In this document: positions 18,210 to 27,100 of the stretch, one piece after another
Position numbering within the stretch: the stretch's first letter is position 1
Layout of the letters: each line of letters begins with the position of its first letter
Origin: Ilyomonas sp965199905
GTDB lineage: Bacteria; Bacteroidota; Bacteroidia; Chitinophagales; Chitinophagaceae
DNA: 64,000 nt
Reading direction: 5' to 3'
NCBI GenBank assembly: GCA_965199905.1
Contig: OZ241366.1
Coordinates: forward strand, 4,526,001-4,590,000
Translations under genes and position numbers: made by a program
Notes under the pieces: generated by a model
What the model was told of the DNA's origin: nothing
Seen by the model: only the letters and a program-made list of their open reading frames with translations
Database searches by the model: none

Positions 18210-19595
18210 ATGTTATTACAACAATTTCAAACAAGCTGGAAACATAATTTTAAACAATTCGCTTCTGCAGGCTCACGCTTTTTGTTAGCCGTAAGCGGTG
18301 GTATCGATAGTATTGTTTTGGTTGATTTATTTTCTAAATCAGGCATTCCTTTTTCCATCGCGCATTGCAATTTCGGGCTTCGCGGAGAAGAAAGCAAACG
18401 TGATGAAATATTTGTAACAGAACTTGCGAAGCAATACAATAAAGAATTGGTTGTAAAACGTTTCGATACGGAAAGCTACGCTTCACAAAACAAGATTTCC
18501 ATACAGGAAGCCGCCCGAAAGCTGCGCTACGATTGGTTTTTAGAAGTAATGAGCAATCAGATTTCAGCTCTTAGCGATGATATTAGCGCCATCAACTATC
18601 AACCATCAACCATCAATTTCGTCGCCACGGCACATCATGCAAATGACAATGTAGAAACATTGCTGATTAACTTTTTCCGGGGAACAGGAATTGGCGGCCT
18701 GCATGGCATTTTGCCAAAGCAAAACAATATTATCCGTCCATTATTGTTTGCGAAAAGAGAAGAGATAGAACATTATGCGAAAGAGAACGGGATAAACTGG
18801 GTAGAAGATTCTTCCAATGCTTCTGATAAATACACACGTAACTTTTTCAGGCACCAGGTTTTGCCGTTGGTAAAAGAGATGTATGTGAATGCTGAAGACA
18901 ACCTGCTTCAAAATATTCATCGCTTTTCCGAAGCCGGAATTTTATATAACCAGGCAATAGAAGCACATAAAAAAAAGCTGGTGGAAGTAAAAGGAAACGA
19001 GTTGCATATTCCTGTACTAAAACTTCAGAAAGCACAGCCCTTACAAACCATACTTTGGGAGATTGTGAAGGATTTTCATTTTGCGGCTTCGCAGTTGAAT
19101 GACATACAAAACCTGATAACGGCGGATAACGGAAAGTATGTGGCTTCGCCAACGCATCGCATTATCAGGAACCGCGCCTGGCTTATTATCTCGCCACAAA
19201 AAACAAAAGAAGCAGAGAATATTCTGATTGAAGAAAAAGATAAAAATGTTTTGTATGAAGATGGACAAATTCATCTGACACAGTTATCGATTGCTGACTA
19301 TCAACCTTCAACTGAAAAACATATTGCCTCATTGGATGCGGAGCAAATTGAATACCCGCTGCTGCTGCGCAAATGGAAACAAGGCGATTACTTTTACCCG
19401 CTTGGCATGAAAAAGAAAAAAAAGCTAAGCCGTTTTTTCATCGACAGCAAACTATCAAAAACAGAAAAAGAAAAAGTTTGGGTGATTGAGATGAACAAGA
19501 AGATAATTTGGGTTGTTGGTCATCGCATTGACGACAGGTATAAGATAAGGGATAACACAGAAAAAGTATTGCGAATTAAAGCAACTGATCATTAA
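18210..19595 (+). CDS. tilS: tRNA(Ile)-lysidine synthase
   Basis: 461 residues. It attaches lysine to C34 of tRNA-Ile2 (CAU anticodon), an essential step. The PP-loop motif is LLAVSGGIDSIVLVDLF, followed by IAHCNFGLRGEES and then FVATAHHANDNVETLLINFFRGTG, the catalytic and tRNA-binding core. The C-terminal domain with KWKQGDYFYPLGM and KKLSRFFID is complete. Unusually, two in-frame stretches encode YQPST-type residues read from the CATCAACYATCAACC intergenic text (about residues 127-136 and 363-368). Neither breaks the frame. The start ATG follows TACTTTTACCCCA. Confidence 0.93.
   Translation: MLLQQFQTSWKHNFKQFASAGSRFLLAVSGGIDSIVLVDLFSKSGIPFSIAHCNFGLRGEESKRDEIFVTELAKQYNKELVVKRFDTESYASQNKISIQEAARKLRYDWFLEVMSNQISALSDDISAINYQPSTINFVATAHHANDNVETLLINFFRGTGIGGLHGILPKQNNIIRPLLFAKREEIEHYAKENGINWVEDSSNASDKYTRNFFRHQVLPLVKEMYVNAEDNLLQNIHRFSEAGILYNQAIEAHKKKLVEVKGNELHIPVLKLQKAQPLQTILWEIVKDFHFAASQLNDIQNLITADNGKYVASPTHRIIRNRAWLIISPQKTKEAENILIEEKDKNVLYEDGQIHLTQLSIADYQPSTEKHIASLDAEQIEYPLLLRKWKQGDYFYPLGMKKKKKLSRFFIDSKLSKTEKEKVWVIEMNKKIIWVVGHRIDDRYKIRDNTEKVLRIKATDH
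18590..18617 (+). repeat. CATCAACYATCAACC repeat read in frame inside tilS
   Basis: CATCAACTATC-AACCATCAAC-CATCAAT inside the tilS frame, encoding INYQPSTIN. It lies between the DWFLEV helix and the FVATAHH motif, where other TilS proteins have a short loop. It is the complement of the GTTGATGG/GTTGATAG text seen between genes at 13905 and 31231. Confidence 0.65.
19296..19314 (+). repeat. Second short repeat of the same type inside tilS
   Basis: GACTATCAACCTTCAACTG, encoding DYQPST just before the C-terminal domain. It matches the first tilS insert (18590-18617) in 15 or so of its bases and is in the same reading frame. Confidence 0.5.
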
Positions 19596-19672
19596 ATACA
19601 ATTACCAATACGATCATGAAATGCTTGCTATGTAAGGGTTTCAGGTCTTTGCAACCATCATTAGCTTCTATA

Positions 19673-20320
19673 TTAAAAAGAATGAAAATAATCGGTTATC
19701 TGCGTTAAAAATATAGTAACCGGATTGTAAGCTGACATTGTAAAACCGGTGACTATCAAAAAGAAAATACCATACACCGAACCCCATAAATGCGCTGAAT
19801 GATTGATGTGCGAACCGCCGCGACGCGACAAATAAGTTGTAATGCCAAGGTATAAAAGACCAAACACAAAAGCTGGTAGCGGTATAGGCAAAAAAATCAA
19901 ACCCATTTTAATGGTTGGATTTAAAAAAATAAACGCAAATACAACCGCAGAAATAGCGCCGGACGCACCGAGACTACTGTAGTAAGCATTGTTTTTATGT
20001 TTGAAATAAGTAGGCAGTAAGCAAGCTACTAAAGACGTGATATACATGATGATGTAAAGCAGTTTTCCAAGGTTGCCGAACAGTTCAACAAACTCACCTT
20101 CTACCGCATCGCCAAACATATAAAGTGTGTACATATTGAAGAAAAGATGCGCTGCATCTGCATGAATCAACCCGCAGGTGAAGAAGCGATACCATTGGTT
20201 GTATTGCGAAATGGCGGGCGGATAAAAAATCAAATCTTCTTTTATTCTTTGGTTGTAAAAGCCGCCAATAGAAATGAGGGTTGTAATGGCAATGATAGCA
20301 ATAGTGATCGTGAAATTCAT
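19673..20320 (-). CDS. Rhomboid family intramembrane serine protease
   Basis: 215 residues with six predicted membrane helices. After TM1 come WYRFFTCGLIHADAAHLFFNM (the H-x-x-x-x-H-x-x-x-N element of rhomboids), the catalytic Ser in SSLGASGAISAVVFAF (GxSG) and the catalytic His in HINHSAHLWGSVYG. It cleaves transmembrane substrates within the inner membrane; the substrate is unknown. The length is typical of minimal bacterial rhomboids. Its start is 128 bases from the promoter of the natural-product cluster on the other strand. Confidence 0.9.
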   Translation of the reverse strand: MNFTITIAIIAITTLISIGGFYNQRIKEDLIFYPPAISQYNQWYRFFTCGLIHADAAHLFFNMYTLYMFGDAVEGEFVELFGNLGKLLYIIMYITSLVACLLPTYFKHKNNAYYSSLGASGAISAVVFAFIFLNPTIKMGLIFLPIPLPAFVFGLLYLGITTYLSRRGGSHINHSAHLWGSVYGIFFLIVTGFTMSAYNPVTIFLTQITDYFHSF

Positions 20321-20447
20321 ACGGGCAAGATAAGGGCAAAATCAGATTGATTCAGGCAGTGCTTATTATAAAAGAAGAGCAAAAACAAAACACAGTTAAA
20401 ACAGCAACAAACGGCAATCAGCGATACAAAACAAGTTTACAAAAAGT

Positions 20448-20480
20448 TTTGGCCGTTCCAAATAAATCATTTTAGCTTTG
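20448..20480 (+). promoter_or_regulatory. Bacteroidota-type promoter of the peptide cluster
   Basis: TTTG at 20448-20451, then 21 bases, then TAGCTTTG at 20473-20480. This fits the Bacteroidota consensus TTTG-N(19-21)-TANNTTTG. It lies about 100 bases before the first ORF of the cluster, leaving a leader of roughly 95 bases. Confidence 0.5.
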
Positions 20481-20581
20481 GTTTTCTTTATTTCTAACGG
20501 TTTTATGTAGCCCGCATACCGGACTCCACGCTTTCTCAAAAGCATGTATCCCATTTTCAGTTTGTCATAAAACAGCAGTCT

Positions 20582-22208
20582 ATGCTTGCCAATGTTCTTG
20601 CCGTGCCCGAGAAACCGGTGCGGCTCATTAAACGACTCCTTCAGTTGCTCCGCGTACCTGTTACAGGCGCAACGGTGCAAAACACATTACTCAACCATCC
20701 CGATTATCCCAGCCTGCTGAGCATTAGCGACGCGCTGCGCACCTGGAAAATAAATACCGTAGCCACGCGGCTGCCCAAAGAGCAGCTCACTCAATTACCA
20801 TTACCTTTTATCGCCCATACTCATGTGGGGGGGTGAAAATTTTGCGCTGGTAACAGCGGCAGACGACAACCAGGTTCGTTATTTCATAGACGAAAAGGAA
20901 GCCGTGCTGCCAGCCAATGCGTTTGCGGAGGCATGGAGCGGCGTGGTTTTATTAGCAGAAAAAGGAAAGGCATCGGGCGAAAAGGATTATAAAGCCAATC
21001 GCCGTAAGGAAAAAATAGCTTCGCTGAAAGCGCCTGCCGTATTGCTTTCCGCCCTTTTATTCACCGCCTGGGCAACTGTTTTATTCTACAACAGAGCTTT
21101 TGTCACAACTTCTGTTGGCTATGCTATTTTATTAGTTATAAAGTTAGCCGGGCTTATTGTTACTTCCCTTTTGCTTTGGTACGAAATAGACAAAGCGGCG
21201 CCGGTGTTACAAAAAATATGCACGGCAGGCGCCAAAACCAATTGCAATGCGATACTCAGCTCTAAAAGCTCTGCATTATTCAGTTGGCTTAGCTGGAGCG
21301 AGGTAGGTTTTTTTTATTTCGCTTCCACCTTCATCAGCGTTTTATTCGCGGGCTTTACATCATCTCTGTTCCTGTTATCAGTCGTCGTTCTTCTCAATGT
21401 ACTTGCTCTTCCCTACACCGTTTTCTCCCTGTATTACCAGTGGCGCGTGGCAAAGCAATGGTGCGTATTGTGCCTTAGCGTACAAGCCTTGCTCCTGCTT
21501 GAGTTTATCACATCTCTCGCCACCGGCTTGTTATCTTCCTCATTCACCTCATTTCCTGCTATCAGTAGTTTCCTTCCCCTCCTCAGCAGTTTGTTGTTTG
21601 TTGCCCTTGCCTGGTTTTCACTCAAGCCATTGTTGTTAAAAGGGGAAGAAGCGAAACGCACCAAACGCGAGCTCCTCCGCCTGAAAGCCAGCCCGCAAAT
21701 ATGGGAAGCATTATTGGCCAAAGGAAAGAAAATAGAAACGCCTGCCGATGGCTTGGGCATTGCGCTTGGCAACCTGACTGCAACAAATACGCTGATAAAA
21801 GTGTGCAACCCGTATTGCGGACCTTGCGCGAAGGCGCACCCTGAAATAGAAAAGCTGCTGGAAGAGAACAGCAACCTGAAAGTGCAGATCATTTTTACCG
21901 TTACGGCCGATGAAAATGACTTTAAAGCACCGCCCGTAAAACATTTATTGGCAATAGCAGAGAAAGGAAATGAAACATTGACAAAAGGGGCTTTGGATGA
22001 TTGGTATTTAGCTGACAAAAAAGATTATGAAGTGTTTGCCCATAAGTATCCGATGAATGGCGAATTGAAGAAACAAGATGCCAAAATAGAAGCGATGAAA
22101 GTATGGTGCGATGAAACAAAAATCGCTTTTACACCCACCATTTTTGTTAATGGACATCAGTTACCGGATGTTTATAACATAGCCGACTTACAACATTTTT
22201 TACAATAA
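20582..22208 (+). CDS. C39-like / VKOR / DsbA-type thioredoxin fusion, frame broken at a 7-G tract
   Basis: Two overlapping frames (20582-20836 and 20823-22208) form one protein. With six instead of seven G at 20827-20833 the frame runs on as HVGGENFALV. Domains: a C39-peptidase-like N-terminus without catalytic Cys (TVQNTLLNHPDYPSLLSIS), then a VKOR domain of five TM helices with the Cys pair CTAGAKTNC and the active site WCVLC. A DsbA-like thioredoxin domain with CNPYCGPC and the cis-Pro region AFTPTIFVNG follows. It should oxidise thiols in the periplasm and pass electrons to quinone. It is the first gene of the cluster, just ahead of a six-Cys peptide. The break may be sequencing error, slippage or real loss. 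Confidence 0.85.
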
Positions 22209-22300
22209 AATTTTTGTTTGCAAACAACAGGTTTACACAACTTGTGCCTGGCTGAAAAGCAAAACAGGTTCATTACATCATCATCTAAAAAATAAAACAG

Positions 22301-22579
22301 ATGAAAACGCAAAAATTAAGTTTTAATGCCATCAGCGGCGTAATGAGCCGCTCTGAAATGAAAAGTATTATGGCGGGAAGCGGAAACAGCGGGGGCGGTA
22401 CTACTTATACTTTCTCAGTAACTTGTACAGCTATGCCTGGCTATCACGTACCGTCTCCCGGTTCATGTACAGTAACGGTTTCAAATGGTGGTACAAAAGC
22501 TGATGGCGAAAAAGCTTGTCAGACACAAGCGGATAGTTATTGTAACAACACCCAACATTGCGCAAGTTGTTCTGCGTAG
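22301..22579 (+). CDS. Double-glycine leader precursor peptide with six cysteines
   Basis: 92 residues. The leader, residues 1-26, is MKTQKLSFNAISGVMSRSEM then KSIMAG. It fits the double-glycine pattern (L/M-S-x-x-E-M-x-x-I-x-[AG]-G), so the C39 exporter should cut after Ala25-Gly26. The predicted core, 66 residues, is rich in Gly, Ser, Thr and Asn and holds Cys42, 56, 73, 81, 87 and 90, ending HCASCSA. Six cysteines beside two thiol oxidoreductases suggest disulfides; Ser, Thr or Cys could be glycosylated by the adjacent glycosyltransferases. No homologue of known activity is recognised. The gene follows the VKOR gene by 92 bases and is followed by a strong hairpin. Confidence 0.75.
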   Translation: MKTQKLSFNAISGVMSRSEMKSIMAGSGNSGGGTTYTFSVTCTAMPGYHVPSPGSCTVTVSNGGTKADGEKACQTQADSYCNNTQHCASCSA

Positions 22580-22587
22580 GCTACATC

Positions 22588-22626
22588 AAGCAAGAAGCGG
22601 TCTAACTATTAGACTGCTTCTTGCTT
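22588..22626 (+). terminator. Strong hairpin between precursor and downstream genes
   Basis: An 18-bp stem, AAGCAAGAAGCGGTCTAA with TTAGACTGCTTCTTGCTT (one G-T pair), and a three-base loop, nine bases after the precursor stop codon. No T-run follows, so it is more likely an mRNA-stabilising or partial attenuation structure. Such a structure lets the precursor be made in excess over downstream enzymes. Confidence 0.65.
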
Positions 22627-22667
22627 AACCGCTAATCCGGTAAATGATGATTATAAATCCGAATTTT

Positions 22668-24113
22668 ATGAAAGTGTTATTGATGTCATTGCTGCTCGTT
22701 TCCTTTTTATCATGTTTTTCGCAACAGCGGTATCCAGTTCATGTAAAAGTGGTAATGACCACGGATCTGTTAGATACCTTTTATTTAACCAAGTTAGGGC
22801 TAAATACCCCTTTAAATTTCAATCCTGATTATCGTTTGGCTGTAAAACCATACGATAGTATAGAAACTGACATTGAAATTACCGGTGCCGGCTTTTACAG
22901 AATTGACGACGGTTTTTTTGGACATAAAATATTTTTAGAACTCTATGATTCTGTTAGACTTCAGTTGACAAAGCGGAAAGATTTTCACCAAAACGCTTCC
23001 AATAACACGTTCATGAGAGCCTTTAATACATTAGCCGTTGGGGCTAAATATCCGGGCAATCTGTCTTTCTTTGACGAAACGTACAAATTGGTAAAGCTGC
23101 CCGTAAAGTTTGGTCAGGTTGAAAATGAAAAACCGCTGGCTTATAAAAAAAGGTGCGACAGCACCTGGGCAATTAAAATGAATATGCTAACGAAATATCA
23201 AAAGAAAAACCTTGTGTCCGACGCTTTTGTTCGCTATGCTTCAAAAGAATTAGAAGCGGATTATATACTCTCGCTGTGCGAAATTCTTGGTGAAATGCCA
23301 AAATCGTCTATACCTGCTTCCTTCTTTTCTGTTGCTGATACCCTGCACTTTAATGATTCTGTTTTTGCAGTTTCAAACGAAGAGTATGCTGAGGCAGCTA
23401 GTGTGTACAATTACTATATTAGCAATGATTTCAAACCCAATAACTGGTACTCAAACCTTGCAAACGAGTACCGTACCATTCAGGAAGAACATACTGGATT
23501 ACTTAGAGATCGGTTATCCGGCTGGAGCTTGGAAGATTATGTAGATAAAGACTATCCCGGTTTTGATTCGCTTTATACTTCATTTCTGCTGACTTGCGGG
23601 AACCAAAGGATCAGGACAGAGGTTGAAAATAAGGTTACCTCCTACCGGATGCTTCCTAAAAAGGATATTTTAAAAAAAGTGAATTGGCAGGATGTGCTCT
23701 CTTTTACAATCGTTATGAACAGCGAGAATAAAAAACAGGTATTATCAGAGGTATTGAAACAAAATAAACTTACCGTAATTGATTGCTGGGCTACCTGGTG
23801 CGGGCCGTGCCGGCAGGAAATGCCTTACCTGCATCGTATTGAGGCGATGTTTAAAGATTCGGTACAGTTTCTTTATCTATCGTTCGATAAAAGTGAAGAA
23901 GATTGGAGGCAATTTTTCAATTTCAAAAAAGCGGAGAAGGGTAATTATTTTTTATACAGCGGTGTTTCGTCGCTGTTCTCACAATACTTCCAGATTAAAA
24001 CCATTCCGCGTTATATCCTTCTTTCCAAAAACGGAGAGTTTGTCATCGATAATAAAATGCCGTATCCTGTAATGAGGGATGACTTTATGAGTATCCTACG
24101 AAAGAATATGTAA
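22668..24113 (+). CDS. TlpA-like thioredoxin lipoprotein
   Basis: About 481 residues from the ATG at 22668 (MKVLLMSLLLVSFLSC, a lipoprotein signal); an earlier in-frame ATG at 22644 is possible. A long N-terminal region of about 330 residues is predicted mostly helical and is not recognised beyond Bacteroidota TlpA partners. The C-terminal thioredoxin domain has DCWATWCGPCRQEMPYL with the CxxC active site and the cis-Pro loop IKTIPRYILL. It is a membrane-anchored periplasmic disulfide reductase or isomerase. Next to the VKOR oxidase and a six-Cys peptide it probably helps form the correct disulfides or keeps one Cys reduced for modification. Confidence 0.85.
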   Translation: MKVLLMSLLLVSFLSCFSQQRYPVHVKVVMTTDLLDTFYLTKLGLNTPLNFNPDYRLAVKPYDSIETDIEITGAGFYRIDDGFFGHKIFLELYDSVRLQLTKRKDFHQNASNNTFMRAFNTLAVGAKYPGNLSFFDETYKLVKLPVKFGQVENEKPLAYKKRCDSTWAIKMNMLTKYQKKNLVSDAFVRYASKELEADYILSLCEILGEMPKSSIPASFFSVADTLHFNDSVFAVSNEEYAEAASVYNYYISNDFKPNNWYSNLANEYRTIQEEHTGLLRDRLSGWSLEDYVDKDYPGFDSLYTSFLLTCGNQRIRTEVENKVTSYRMLPKKDILKKVNWQDVLSFTIVMNSENKKQVLSEVLKQNKLTVIDCWATWCGPCRQEMPYLHRIEAMFKDSVQFLYLSFDKSEEDWRQFFNFKKAEKGNYFLYSGVSSLFSQYFQIKTIPRYILLSKNGEFVIDNKMPYPVMRDDFMSILRKNM

Positions 24114-24228
24114 TAACATTCCTTTAGTAAGTAAAAAAAGATTAATTCTTTGAATATTTTTTCAGTTATAGTAATCCATCGATGAAACACATAATGTAAC
24201 TGACCTATGAAACTTTTTTAAGAAGGGT

Positions 24229-26202
24229 ATGAACGGTATTTTGTATGAAATGAAAAAAGTGTTTTTTGAAGTATTTATTGATTTTGTAATTCTCGAATCT
24301 CATAAAACAAAAATTACCGTTGTGGAAACTGTAACATTTTCAATCATTATGCCTGTATACAATCAGGCAGAGTATGTTGCAAGAGCGATTAACAGCCTGG
24401 TACTCCAATCTTTTGCAGCTTGGGAATTGATCATTGTCAATGATGGCTCAACCGACAGTACCAAAGAAGTGCTGACGGAATATTATTCTAATGACAGAAT
24501 ACGATACATCGAAAATCAAAAGAATTTAGGCTTAGGCAAATGCTTAAACATTGGCATTGGACAAGCCAAATACGATTATATCGCTTATCTGCCTTCGGAT
24601 GATGTTTGGCACGCAAACCATATGCAGTCGCTTTATAACGCGTTAATTTCTGATGCTGATGCCGTGTTGGCTTATTCAGGCTGCAACGCCGATTATGGAG
24701 AAAACAAATTTTCGAGCGGCTGGCAATCAGTTGCCGGTCAGTCATCCCTGTCTTCTCTACAGCTTGTGCAGGTGGCTCATAAAAAAATAAATGAAAAATG
24801 GACAGAGCGGGACGAATGGGTAACCGATGATTTGAACGAAATGTTTTGGAATAAGCTGCTGGCAAAAGGGAAGGCAGTTTATACAGGTGAAATAACCTGC
24901 GAGTGGGTTGACCATCCACAGCAGCGGCACAAGATTATTAATGAAAGCTATGGCGGCGGCATTTACTTATACAAACAGCATTACAACGTAGAACAGCCCA
25001 TCGTTTACAAAACATTAGACGGCACTTATATTGATGAACGGAAGCAGTATAAGGATTACAGAACAGAAGCTGTATTTGATGAAAGAAAAGGGCTGAAAAT
25101 ATTGCTGGTTGGCGAGCTGGCTTTTAATGCCGAACGAATTTGCGCATTAGAAGAGCGGGGACACAAACTGTATGGCTTGTGGATAAAAGACCCGCAGTGC
25201 TGGAACGCCAGCGGGCCGCTGCCGTTCGGCAATATTGAAACGGTATCATATGACAACATGGAAGAGAATATCAGAGCCATAGCGCCGGATGTGATATATG
25301 CTTTGCTCAACTATCATGCGGTTCCGCTGGCGCATTATGTAATGTCGTTAAGCTTGGATATTCCGTTTGTATGGCACTTTAAGGAAGGACCTTTTTATTG
25401 CCGCCAGATGGGATTGTGGAAAGAAATGAGCGAATTGTACGGAAAGGCTGATGGTGTTATTTACATCAATGAAACATTGAAACAATGGTACAGCCAGTGT
25501 TTACATACAAACGATTCTCTGTCGTTTATTCTCGATGGTGATTTGCCAAAAGAAAACTATTTCACCAGTGATATAACGCCACTGCTTTCCGGGAGGGACG
25601 GCGAAGTGCATACGGTGGTTTCCGGCAGACCGATTGGCTTGCATCCACATTACATTACTGAGTTTACTGCTCAAAAAATTCATCTTCATTTTTACGGCAA
25701 TGCGCAGCAGATTATCGGACAGTGGAAAGGGGCGGGAACGCCGGAAGAACAGAATTATATTCATATTCATTCGCCCTGCGAAGCTAAAAACTGGGTAAAG
25801 GAATTTTCGCAATACGATGCGGGCTGGCTGCATTATTTTAGAAGCAATAATAACGGCGAACTGATGCGGGCTTCGTGGCACGACCTGAATTATCCTGCCC
25901 GGATGTCAACCCTTGCCTGTGCTGGTTTGCCGATGATTCTGTTTGATAACACAGAGCACATTGTAGCCAGCCAATTGTTATTAACAAAGATGAATGCAGG
26001 TATCTTTTTTAAAAGCATAGAAGATTTGGGAAACCAATTACGAAACAAACAAAGAATGAAGGAATTGCGTGGTAATGTATGTAAAAACAGAATGCAGTTT
26101 TCGTTCGATTATCATGCGGATGATTTGATCGTTTTTTTTAAAGAGGTGATAGGAGCCAAATGCAGTAAGAAAGCGGAGCAGAAAGAACCTTTCTTGGTGT
26201 AA
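24229..26202 (+). CDS. Bifunctional glycosyltransferase: GT2 domain fused to a GT-B (GT4-like) domain
   Basis: 657 residues. The GT2 domain (about 37-270) opens TFSIIMPVYNQAEYVARAIN, has LIIVNDGSTDST and the acidic PSDDVWHA motif for metal and nucleotide-sugar binding. After a linker a GT-B fold begins (ILLVGELAFNAERI, about 290). It ends with the glycine-rich donor site region ARMSTLACAGLPMILFDN and a C-terminal helix. The first 35 residues are atypical, and a GTG at 24322 could be the true start. Cytoplasmic. In this cluster its likeliest acceptor is the precursor peptide, as SunS-type GT2 enzymes act in glycocin loci; cell-surface glycan is the alternative. Confidence 0.8.
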   Translation: MNGILYEMKKVFFEVFIDFVILESHKTKITVVETVTFSIIMPVYNQAEYVARAINSLVLQSFAAWELIIVNDGSTDSTKEVLTEYYSNDRIRYIENQKNLGLGKCLNIGIGQAKYDYIAYLPSDDVWHANHMQSLYNALISDADAVLAYSGCNADYGENKFSSGWQSVAGQSSLSSLQLVQVAHKKINEKWTERDEWVTDDLNEMFWNKLLAKGKAVYTGEITCEWVDHPQQRHKIINESYGGGIYLYKQHYNVEQPIVYKTLDGTYIDERKQYKDYRTEAVFDERKGLKILLVGELAFNAERICALEERGHKLYGLWIKDPQCWNASGPLPFGNIETVSYDNMEENIRAIAPDVIYALLNYHAVPLAHYVMSLSLDIPFVWHFKEGPFYCRQMGLWKEMSELYGKADGVIYINETLKQWYSQCLHTNDSLSFILDGDLPKENYFTSDITPLLSGRDGEVHTVVSGRPIGLHPHYITEFTAQKIHLHFYGNAQQIIGQWKGAGTPEEQNYIHIHSPCEAKNWVKEFSQYDAGWLHYFRSNNNGELMRASWHDLNYPARMSTLACAGLPMILFDNTEHIVASQLLLTKMNAGIFFKSIEDLGNQLRNKQRMKELRGNVCKNRMQFSFDYHADDLIVFFKEVIGAKCSKKAEQKEPFLV

Positions 26203-26243
26203 TTACAAACACCTTCTGCCTTAAAAAGTTTAATCAACAGCCC

Positions 26244-27100
26244 ATGAAAAAGATTGCCATATTGATTTGCTATTATGGAAGATTTCCCTGGTATTTCAGG
26301 TACTTCCTGCACTCCTGCAGCTTCAACAAAACGATTGATTTTTACATTTTTACCGACATCGTTTATGAAGGTGGTGTTCCGCAGAATGTAAAACTGATAC
26401 AGAAATCGGTAGATGACATAAAAGCATTGGCAAGTGAGAAATTAGGCTTTACGGTTAACATCGAGTTTCCCTACAAGTTTTGCGACTACAAACCGGCTTA
26501 CGGAGAAATTTTTTCGGAATACATAAAGGGTTATGATTTTTGGGGACAGAGCGATATAGACATCATTTATGGAGACATTAGAGGCTTTATTACGGATGAT
26601 ATGCTGAACGAATATGATTTCATCAGCGTTCGCCATGATTACACAACCGGCTGTTTTGCTCTTTACAGAAACAACGATTTAATGAATACGATTTTAAGCG
26701 CAGCAAAGATTACAAAACCGTATTTACCACTTCTCCCCATTACTGCTTTGACGAGTGCAGTTTTGTTCAGGATCAGTTAACGGAAGGAAAATCAATCTTC
26801 GACATAGAAACCCAAATTGAAAGTTTTACCCACATTATAAGAGCGGCAGAAGCCAAGGGAGAAATAAAAGCGTATTTCGATTTTATACTGATGGAAGGCG
26901 TTCCTGGAAGAATCACATTTGATAAAGGCAGGATTATTTACAAAAAGCAGTACGAAGCCATACTCTATCATTTATACTGGCTGAAGCGCTATTATAACCC
27001 GGAAACAGAAGTGCCGATACCTGATGTTTATCACATTAGCGCAAAAAGAATTTACACACGCAATTCAAAAAAACAACTTGAAACCATTTCCGTATTATAA
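26244..27100 (+). pseudogene. DUF6625 glycosyltransferase-like protein, frameshifted
   Basis: The first 150 residues are in frame from ATG 26244: MKKIAILICYYGRFPWYFRYF, then FCDYKPAYGEIFSEYIKGYD and WGQSDIDIIYGDIRGF with the D-x-D of a GT-A fold. Near 26698-26705 the frame must step back one base. From there SKDYKTVFTTSPHYCFDE continues to the stop at 27100, completing a roughly 285-residue DUF6625 protein. A missing base around AGCGCAGCAAAG would explain it; no homopolymer is there. Its 3' end overlaps the start of the ABC exporter frame by 77 bases. If functional it would be a second sugar-transfer enzyme of the cluster. Confidence 0.75.

Noticed and set aside
18210..19595. tilS as a disrupted gene because of the repeat inserts
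   Set aside because: Both inserts keep the frame, and all catalytic and C-terminal motifs are present, so it is probably functional.
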